A DNA stretch of 5,622 bases from an uncultured Collinsella sp. (lineage in GTDB: Bacteria; Actinomycetota; Coriobacteriia; Coriobacteriales; Coriobacteriaceae). The position numbers and the translations under genes were made by a program. The notes below the pieces were generated by a model, which was given only the letters and a program-made list of their open reading frames with translations, did no database searches and was not told the origin of the DNA. Each line of letters starts with the position of its first letter. Position 1 is the first letter of the stretch. Positions 1 to 4,604 of this stretch are shown here, piece after piece. The stretch lies in contig URZJ01000125.1 of the NCBI GenBank assembly GCA_900552395.1, positions 1 through 5,622 on the forward strand, read 5' to 3'.

Positions 1-21
1 GAAAGCACTTAATGTGCTTTC
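1..21. repeat. Perfect inverted repeat (hairpin) at left edge
   Basis: GAAAGCAC (1-8) and GTGCTTTC (14-21) are exact reverse complements around a 5-base loop, TTAAT. This could be the terminator of a gene lying left of the window. On the + strand only a short pyrimidine-rich run (CTTTCCGTCTT) follows instead of a clear T-tract, so termination would be weak in this direction. The sequence left of it, needed to judge termination on the - strand, is missing. Confidence 0.5.
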
Positions 22-124
22 CGTCTTGCGCAGGACTGTAGAGCAGCAAACTTAACCGCCCCGCCCGGCAGGCGAGCGGACAGCGAACGACATCTGTCCA
101 ACAATTCGTGCGAAACACAATGAA

Positions 125-151
125 AAACCGTTTGATGTGAGTTAATATAAA
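125..151 (+). promoter_or_regulatory. Probable promoter region of ptsH
   Basis: The stretch around 142-151 (TTAATATAAA) is the most AT-rich part of the leader and contains overlapping -10-like hexamers, TAATAT at 143-148 and TATAAA at 146-151. No good -35 element sits 16-18 bases upstream. A short palindrome, AAAC-C-GTTT (125-133), lies just upstream and could bind a regulator. Transcription starting near 155 would give a leader of about 60 bases that contains the whole anti-SD/SD structure. The exact promoter is an inference. Confidence 0.35.
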
Positions 152-165
152 CAACGTCGTGAATC

Positions 166-213
166 TGACTCCTGCCACATGCATGACAGGGGTTAAACAC
201 AAAAAAGGAGTCA
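166..213 (+). promoter_or_regulatory. Structured ptsH leader with anti-Shine-Dalgarno element
   Basis: TGACTCCT (166-173) is an exact 8-base reverse complement of AGGAGTCA (206-213), which contains the ribosome binding site of ptsH. The same upstream arm, GACTCCTG (167-174), can instead pair with CAGGGGTT (187-194) using two G-U pairs, leaving the ribosome site free. Two mutually exclusive foldings around a ribosome site are typical of translational switches. That this one is used is inferred. No known riboswitch class is recognised. Confidence 0.45.
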
Positions 214-216
214 ACT

Positions 217-480
217 ATGGTTTCTGAGAAGGCTACCCTCGTTAATCCTCAGGGTCTGCACATGCGTCCGGCTGGTCTGTTCGCCTCCACCATGGGCAAG
301 TACGCCTGTGACGTGACGATCGTCACCCCCGAGAAGGAGGTCAACGGCAAGTCCCCGATGGCCCTCATGGCTGCTGGTATCCCCTGCGGCACCGAGGTCG
401 AGGTCAAGTGCGACGGCGCCGACGAGGCCGAGGCTCTGGCTGCTGCCATCGAGCTCATCAAGAGCGGTCTTGGCGAGTAG
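217..480 (+). CDS. ptsH: Phosphocarrier protein HPr of the PTS
   Basis: This is a cytoplasmic 87-residue protein of normal HPr length. It takes the phosphoryl group from Enzyme I and passes it to the sugar-specific EIIA domains. The N-terminal motif GLHMRPAGLF carries the active histidine at His15 with Arg17 beside it, exactly where the family has them. Ser46, in NGKSPMALMAAGI, sits at the position phosphorylated by HPr kinase in Gram-positive bacteria, so regulatory phosphorylation is possible. No HPr kinase gene is in the window. The ATG is preceded by AAGGAG (205-210) at a six-base spacing. The gene is first in an apparent operon with ptsI, which starts 133 bases downstream beyond a terminator-like hairpin. 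The leader may control translation through an anti-SD pairing. Confidence 0.96.
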   Translation: MVSEKATLVNPQGLHMRPAGLFASTMGKYACDVTIVTPEKEVNGKSPMALMAAGIPCGTEVEVKCDGADEAEALAAAIELIKSGLGE

Positions 481-523
481 AACTCAAACGGGTCGCATGT
501 TGAACAACTAAGTTCATATTTGG

Positions 524-561
524 GGGCGCAGTGACCTGTCTTAAGGTAGCTGCGCTCTTTT
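524..561 (+). terminator. Terminator-like hairpin between ptsH and ptsI (possible attenuator)
   Basis: GCGCAG (526-531) pairs with CTGCGC (550-555). The helix can extend outward (G524-C557, G525-U556) and, past a mismatch, inward through ACCT (534-537) with AGGT (544-547), closing a six-base loop. TTTT (558-561) follows directly. The interrupted U-tract suggests partial termination. That would let some transcripts stop after ptsH and others continue into ptsI, giving more HPr than Enzyme I. The structure is read from the sequence; its strength was not calculated. Confidence 0.6.
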
Positions 562-596
562 GTCATGGATATGGCAAAACGCTTTATCACATGACA
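561..596. repeat. Seven-base inverted repeat upstream of ptsI
   Basis: TGTCATG (561-567) and CATGACA (590-596) are exact reverse complements separated by 22 bases. The right arm ends two bases before the purine-rich ribosome site of ptsI (598-606). The left arm overlaps the U-tract of the preceding hairpin. It could be a two-half operator or an RNA stem. CATGACA also occurs in the ptsH leader at 182-188. Confidence 0.4.
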
Positions 597-613
597 CGGA
601 GAGAGGAATGGGA

Positions 614-2317
614 ATGTATCAGGGAGTCAACGCTTCCGAGGGCATCGGTATCGGCACCGTCATGGTCGCCGTCGATCCCGACTTGACGTTTGAGCCGCAC
701 GAGGTTGCTGATTCGGCAGCAGAGAAGGAGCGCTATCAGACCGCTCTTTCGGTCTTCTGCGAGAAGACCCAGGCTCAGGCCGATCACATGAAGGAGACGG
801 TGGGCGAGGCCGAGGCCGAGATCATGAGCGGACACATTGTCCTGGCTCAGGATCCGGGCATGACCGACGCCATCAACGCCGCCATTGACGGCGGCACCTG
901 CGCCGAGCAGGCGCTCATGGACACCTCGACCATGTTCGAGAACATGTTCCTGTCCATGGACGATGAGATGTTCCGTCTGCGCGCGGCCGACATCGCCGAC
1001 ATCCGCACCGGTATTCTGGCCGAGCTGCTGGGCAAGGAGGTCGTCGACCTTTCCGTCCTGCCCGAGAACACCGTCGTTGTCGTGCACGACCTCACGCCGT
1101 CCATGACCGCCACGATCGATAAGGCGCACGTTGCCGGTATCGTCACCGAGACTGGTGGCCGCACGTCGCACTCCGCAATCATTGCGCGCGCCCTCGAGAT
1201 TCCTGCTGTCCTTTCGGTTTCCAACAGCTGCACCGCACTGCGCAACGGCATGACCGTTGTCGTCGACGGTGGCAAGGGTATCGTCGAGGCCGATCCCGAT
1301 GAGGAGACGCTCGCCGCTTACACTGCCAAGGCCGAGGCTTTCGCTGCCGAGAAGGCGGCTCTCGAGGCCTTCCGCGGCAAGCCGTCCGTGACTGCCGACG
1401 GCATCAAGAAGATCATTGCCTGCAACATCGGCAACCCCGATGACGTGCCCAACGCGCTCGATCACGACGCCGAGGCTATCGGCCTGTTCCGTTCCGAGTT
1501 CCTGTTCATGGACTCTGCTGAGCTTCCTTCCGAGGAGGAGCAGTTCAACGCCTACCGTAAGGTCGCCAGCGCGCTCAAGGGCGCTCCGGTCATCATCCGC
1601 ACGCTCGATGTGGGTGGCGACAAGGAGATTCCGTACCTGCACATGGTCAAGGAAGAGAACCCCTTCATGGGCTTCCGCGCCGTGCGTTACTGCCTGGCCA
1701 ACCCCGACCAGTACAAGGTCCAGCTCCGCGCCCTGCTGCGCGCCAGCGCCTTCGGTGACGTCAAGATTATGATCCCGCTCGTCACCTGCGTCGAGGAAGT
1801 CTTGGCTGTCAAGGAGCTCGTCGAGCAGTGCAAGACCGAGCTGACCGAAGAGGGTCGCAAGTTCAACGAGAACATCGAGGTCGGCATCATGGTCGAGACG
1901 CCTGCAGCCTCGCTGCTCGCTGACCGCCTGGCCGAGGTCGCCGACTTCTTCTCCATCGGCACCAACGACCTGATCGGCTACACCATGTGCGCCGACCGTG
2001 GCAACGACACCATCTCCAACCTGTACCAGGTTTACTATCCCGCCGTGCTCCGCTCGCTCAAGAACATCATCGAGAGCGGCGTGAAGGCCGGCATCATGGT
2101 CGGTATGTGCGGCGAGGCCGCTGCCGATCCGTTGCTCGAGCCGCTGCTGATCAGCTGGGGCCTGGAGGAGTTCTCGATGAGCGCTCCGTCCATCCTGCGC
2201 GCCCGCAAGACCATCAGCCAGTGGACCAAGGCCGAGTGCGACGAGCTCGCCGAGAAGGCGCTCGCCTGCAACACCGCTGCCGAGGTCAAGGCACTGCTCG
2301 AGTCCGCAGCTCGCTAA
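614..2317 (+). CDS. ptsI: Phosphoenolpyruvate-protein phosphotransferase (PTS Enzyme I)
   Basis: Enzyme I autophosphorylates from phosphoenolpyruvate and phosphorylates HPr; it is cytoplasmic and common to all PTS sugars. From the chosen ATG it has 567 residues, normal for the family. The N-terminal HPr-binding and swivel part carries the active histidine in GGRTSHSAII (His186). The C-terminal TIM-barrel part carries GLFRSEFLFMD (Arg293), IRTLDVGGDKE (Arg329), the metal ligands Glu428 (GIMVETPAAS) and Asp452 (SIGTNDL), and the catalytic cysteine in GMCGEAA (Cys499). All are offset by three from E. coli numbering. The ATG at 614 lies seven bases after GGAGAGAGG (598-606) and gives MYQGVNASEGIGIG, a typical N-terminus. 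The ATG at 608 is too close to that site, and starting at 560 adds an unconserved tail. Gly455 stands where E. coli has Gln. The gene is cotranscribed with ptsH and probably the kinase downstream. Confidence 0.96.
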   Translation: MYQGVNASEGIGIGTVMVAVDPDLTFEPHEVADSAAEKERYQTALSVFCEKTQAQADHMKETVGEAEAEIMSGHIVLAQDPGMTDAINAAIDGGTCAEQALMDTSTMFENMFLSMDDEMFRLRAADIADIRTGILAELLGKEVVDLSVLPENTVVVVHDLTPSMTATIDKAHVAGIVTETGGRTSHSAIIARALEIPAVLSVSNSCTALRNGMTVVVDGGKGIVEADPDEETLAAYTAKAEAFAAEKAALEAFRGKPSVTADGIKKIIACNIGNPDDVPNALDHDAEAIGLFRSEFLFMDSAELPSEEEQFNAYRKVASALKGAPVIIRTLDVGGDKEIPYLHMVKEENPFMGFRAVRYCLANPDQYKVQLRALLRASAFGDVKIMIPLVTCVEEVLAVKELVEQCKTELTEEGRKFNENIEVGIMVETPAASLLADRLAEVADFFSIGTNDLIGYTMCADRGNDTISNLYQVYYPAVLRSLKNIIESGVKAGIMVGMCGEAAADPLLEPLLISWGLEEFSMSAPSILRARKTISQWTKAECDELAEKALACNTAAEVKALLESAAR

Positions 2318-2334
2318 TTTGGTATCAGAGGTAA

Positions 2335-2364
2335 CCGCGTGGTTGGAATGGGCCGGCCACGCGG
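2335..2364 (+). promoter_or_regulatory. Stable hairpin between ptsI and the first kinase gene
   Basis: CCGCGTGG (2335-2342) and CCACGCGG (2357-2364) are exact reverse complements. The stem can continue through two G-U pairs and two G-C pairs to 12 pairs closing a six-base loop, AATGGG. No T-run follows, so it should not terminate on its own. It could protect or help process the mRNA between ptsI and the kinase cistron, or act with a protein factor. It ends 27 bases before the kinase start codon. Confidence 0.5.
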
Positions 2365-2374
2365 CCCTCACATA

Positions 2375-2390
2375 TACAGGGGGTACTGTA
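2375..2390 (+). promoter_or_regulatory. Ribosome binding site in a small hairpin
   Basis: The purine-rich site AGGGGG (2378-2383) lies eight bases before the ATG at 2392 and decides that start. TACAG (2375-2379) and CTGTA (2386-2390) are exact reverse complements, so the G-run falls mostly in the six-base loop of a short stem. Five pairs are weak. The arrangement may modulate ribosome access or be chance. Confidence 0.4.
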
Positions 2391-2391
2391 A

Positions 2392-3324
2392 ATGTTCTAC
2401 ACGCTAACCGCTAACCCGGCTGTCGACATGACGGTTTCGAGCTCTCCGCTCGAGCCCGACGAGAACGTCCGCACCGGCTCGGCCAGCTACACGGCTAACG
2501 GCAAGGGCCTCGACGTGTCCTTCGCCTTTAAGAAGATGGGCGTCGACACCGTCGCGCTCGGTTTCTTCGCCGGCTTCACGGGCAAGTTCATCGTCGAGGA
2601 GGTCATGAACCTGGGTTGCCTCTGCCGCCCGGTCTGGACCGACGGTATCACGCGCATCAACACCTACGTCAACGATGGCCAGCACGAGTACGGCATCCTG
2701 AACCCCGGTGCTCCGATCACGCCGCAGCATCAGGAGGAGCTCTACAACATCCTGGACACCGCGGGCGACCTTGAGTGCCTGATCGTCTCCGGCTCCGTGC
2801 CTCCCAAAGCTACGCCCGACTTCCTGGCTCAGGTCATGGAGCACGCTCAGGCCCGTGGCGCCGACGTCGTCCTGGACCTGTCCTCTGACAAGCTCAAGGA
2901 GCTCGCTCACAAGAAGCCGCTGCTCATTAAGCCGAACCATCACGAGATGAAGGCTATCTTCGGCGTGCCGGTCGACACCGACGACGAGGTCCGCGTTGCC
3001 ATGAAGCTGGCTCACGAGGCCGGCGTCCAGAACGTGCTGCTCACCCGTGGTAGCCGCGGTGACGCTTACTTCTCCAACGGCGAGGACATCTGGTATGCCA
3101 AGCGTGAGTTCAACATCAAGCTGGTTTCTTCCGTCTGCGCCGGCGACTGCACCCTCGCTGCGTTCCTGCACAAGTGGTATAGGGATCGCGACAACGTCGA
3201 GGAGGCCATGAAGCTCGCTATGGCCACCGGCGCCAACGTTGCTGAGTCCGTCGGCATCGGCGACTTTGGTCACGTCGACGAGTACAGCAAGCGCGTTGCC
3301 GTTCGCAAGCTCGATCGCAAGTAA
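2392..3324 (+). CDS. PfkB-family sugar-phosphate kinase, 1-phosphofructokinase type (copy 1)
   Basis: This is a 310-residue cytoplasmic kinase of the ribokinase/PfkB superfamily, nearest to FruK (fructose-1-phosphate to fructose-1,6-bisphosphate) and LacC (tagatose-6-phosphate kinase). It begins TANPAVD, with the conserved sugar-binding Asp12. NGKGLDVS follows at 36-43, then a glycine-rich GFFAGFTG, TDGITRIN, VSGSVPP, LIKPNHHE, and the catalytic signature SSVCAGDCTLAAF with Asp252 as general base. Three departures from the usual family pattern stand out: Asp41 where most members and copy 2 have Asn, Cys249 in place of the first Gly of GAGD, and TRGSRGDAYF (218-227), one residue longer than the usual loop. 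It follows ptsI by 74 bases and probably ends the pts transcript. About half of its residues match copy 2 by eye. The preferred substrate cannot be settled from sequence, so no symbol is given. Confidence 0.88.
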   Translation: MFYTLTANPAVDMTVSSSPLEPDENVRTGSASYTANGKGLDVSFAFKKMGVDTVALGFFAGFTGKFIVEEVMNLGCLCRPVWTDGITRINTYVNDGQHEYGILNPGAPITPQHQEELYNILDTAGDLECLIVSGSVPPKATPDFLAQVMEHAQARGADVVLDLSSDKLKELAHKKPLLIKPNHHEMKAIFGVPVDTDDEVRVAMKLAHEAGVQNVLLTRGSRGDAYFSNGEDIWYAKREFNIKLVSSVCAGDCTLAAFLHKWYRDRDNVEEAMKLAMATGANVAESVGIGDFGHVDEYSKRVAVRKLDRK

Positions 3325-3350
3325 GCGAAACACGACAAACTCGTGCGCAT

Positions 3351-3385
3351 ACGGCGTCCCGGTTTCGACCGGGGCGCCGTTTTTT
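3351..3385 (+). terminator. Intrinsic terminator after the first kinase gene
   Basis: ACGGCGTCCCGGT (3351-3363) pairs along its full length (one G-U pair) with ACCGGGGCGCCGT (3368-3380), closing a TTCG tetraloop. Six T residues follow at 3380-3385. This strong rho-independent terminator should end the ptsH-ptsI-kinase transcript. A smaller stem, CACGA/TCGTG (3331-3345), lies just before it. Confidence 0.9.
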
Positions 3386-3441
3386 GTCCCACTCGAACCT
3401 CGGAGCCGCGCTTCACGCGTTCCACACCGTTCACCGAGTTG

Positions 3442-3473
3442 TTGTAGCCTTTTGCCGAAGCGTGGAATATACT
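3442..3473 (+). promoter_or_regulatory. Probable promoter of the second kinase gene
   Basis: TATACT (3468-3473) matches the -10 consensus at five of six bases and lies about 35 bases before the ATG, downstream of the preceding terminator. The -35 is unclear: TTGTAG (3442-3447) is the best candidate but is 20 bases away instead of 17. A start near 3480 would leave a leader of about 28 bases. A separate promoter is needed because the terminator at 3351-3385 isolates this gene. Confidence 0.5.
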
Positions 3474-3507
3474 TTCATTAACACGTTGCTTCGTGAAAGG
3501 AACATTC

Positions 3508-4440
3508 ATGATTTACACGCTTACTGCAAATCCCGCTATTGACTACAACATCTCCTGCGATGGCTTGTCCGCCAACACCGTTACCCGCACCCGTAACGCT
3601 GTCTACACCCCCAACGGCAAGGGTCTCAACGTTTCGTTTACGCTCGACCACTACGGCGTCGACACCACGATCCTGGGCTTCTTCGCCGGCTTCTCGGGTG
3701 AGTATATCGTTAAGGGCGCCGAGGCCCTGGGCGTGCCCGTCAAGCCCGTGTGGACTGACGGCATCACGCGTGTTAACGTGTTCCTCAACGCCGGTCCCGA
3801 CACCGAGTACAACATGGTCAACGCCGGTGCCGCCATCAACGAAGCCAACGAGCAGGAGATGTTTGAGCTTATCGATTCGCTCGATGACATGACCTGCCTG
3901 GTTATCAGCGGCTCGCTGCCCCCCAACACCTCCGAGAGCTTCCTGGCAGAGGTCCTGCGTCGCGTGAAGGCGAAGGGCGCCGAGTTCGTGCTCGATATCT
4001 CGAGCCATCAGCTGGCCGACCTCATTGCTATGGAGCCGTTGCTCATTAAGCCTAACGACGACGAGCTGCTCGACATCTTTGGCATTAAGGTGAGCGGTGG
4101 CGACGACGAGTCCGTCAAGGGCGCCATGGCCGAGCTGCACGCCAAGGGCGCTAAGAATGTACTGCTGACGCTCGGCGGCGACGGCGCGTACTTCTCCAAC
4201 GGCGAGCACATCTGGTTTGCCAACCGCACCTTCGACGTCAAGCTGCTGTCGACCGTCTGCGCGGGCGACTCCTCGCTGGCCGCCTTCCTGTCCGTGTGGC
4301 ACGACGCCCCCGAGCGCGTCGAGGATGCCCTGCGCCTCTCGATGGCCACCGGCGCCAACGTGGTCGAGTGCCCGGGTCTGGGCGATTTTGCCAAGGTCGA
4401 TGAGTATCAGAAGGGTATTGCAATCCGTCAGGTTTGCTAG
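3508..4440 (+). CDS. fruK: 1-phosphofructokinase family hexose kinase (copy 2)
   Basis: This 310-residue cytoplasmic kinase has the same length as copy 1. The expected reaction is ATP-dependent phosphorylation of fructose-1-phosphate to fructose-1,6-bisphosphate, after fructose uptake by the PTS. Motifs in order are TANPAID (Asp12), NGKGLNVS with the canonical Asn41, GFFAGFSG, TDGITRVN, ISGSLPP, LIKPNDDE, the nucleotide-loop motif TLGGDGAYF (221-229), and STVCAGDSSLAAF with catalytic Asp254. Cys251 replaces the first Gly of GAGD, as in copy 1. The ATG at 3508 is preceded by GAAAGGA (3495-3501) at a six-base spacing; a GTG at 3493 lies upstream of that site and is rejected. It is flanked by its own promoter candidate and terminator, so it looks monocistronic. 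It keeps the more standard active site of the pair, hence the symbol. LacC-like use of tagatose-6-phosphate is not excluded. Confidence 0.9.
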   Translation: MIYTLTANPAIDYNISCDGLSANTVTRTRNAVYTPNGKGLNVSFTLDHYGVDTTILGFFAGFSGEYIVKGAEALGVPVKPVWTDGITRVNVFLNAGPDTEYNMVNAGAAINEANEQEMFELIDSLDDMTCLVISGSLPPNTSESFLAEVLRRVKAKGAEFVLDISSHQLADLIAMEPLLIKPNDDELLDIFGIKVSGGDDESVKGAMAELHAKGAKNVLLTLGGDGAYFSNGEHIWFANRTFDVKLLSTVCAGDSSLAAFLSVWHDAPERVEDALRLSMATGANVVECPGLGDFAKVDEYQKGIAIRQVC

Positions 4441-4473
4441 TTCCGGCACCTTGCCTGAATAGTTCAATTATTT

Positions 4474-4507
4474 CGCATCCGTCTTAGACCAGGACGGATG
4501 CGTTTTT
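4474..4507 (+). terminator. Intrinsic terminator after the second kinase gene
   Basis: CGCATCCGTC (4474-4483) and GACGGATGCG (4493-4502) are exact ten-base reverse complements around a nine-base loop. TTTTT (4503-4507) follows, then GTTT. This is a standard rho-independent terminator that separates the sugar-kinase gene from the tRNA-processing gene. Confidence 0.92.
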
Positions 4508-4544
4508 GTTTATCGGACTTGCGTGTGCAGTGGAGGCTGTTTCT

Positions 4545-4553
4545 TGCTAGACT
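4545..4553 (+). promoter_or_regulatory. Possible extended -10 promoter of the CCA enzyme gene
   Basis: TGC-TAGACT is an extended -10 arrangement (TGn followed by a hexamer matching four of six consensus bases). No convincing -35 lies at the normal distance, which is usual for extended -10 promoters. It sits downstream of the terminator and about 50 bases before the ATG. Its first part lies in a short direct repeat (TTCTTGC at 4541 and 4554). Confidence 0.4.
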
Positions 4554-4604
4554 TCTTGCAGACGCAATCGATAGCCAATTTGATAGTCGCAGGAGGCCAT
4601 AGGC

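Noticed and set aside
9..200. 63-codon - strand open frame in the ptsH leader
   Set aside because: It covers the promoter and leader structures, has no recognisable motif, and its composition looks like noncoding sequence.
560..588. Internal promoter for ptsI: TTGTCA (560-565) with TTTATC (583-588), 17-base spacing
   Set aside because: The -35 matches well but the -10 matches at only three of six positions, and the -35 falls in the U-tract and inverted repeat already described. Too weak to annotate.
560..613. Upstream starts for Enzyme I at 560 (MSWIWQNALS...) and 608
   Set aside because: The 560 start adds residues absent from the family and runs through the leader repeat and ribosome site. 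The ATG at 608 is only one base after AGAGG. The ATG at 614 has a seven-base spacing and a typical N-terminus.
587..2371. Long open frame of 594 codons on the - strand opposite ptsI
   Set aside because: It is a shadow of the strongly biased codons of ptsI. The protein is rich in L, G, D, V, H and A with no family motifs, and the + strand carries an unmistakable Enzyme I.
3493..3507. GTG start for the second kinase giving MKGTF before MIYTL
   Set aside because: The ribosome site GAAAGGA (3495-3501) lies inside this extension and is well placed for the ATG at 3508, which aligns with the start of copy 1.
2404..4467. Two long - strand open frames opposite the two kinase genes
   Set aside because: Both mirror the codon bias of the + strand kinases, resemble each other only because the kinases are paralogues, and have no recognisable protein content.
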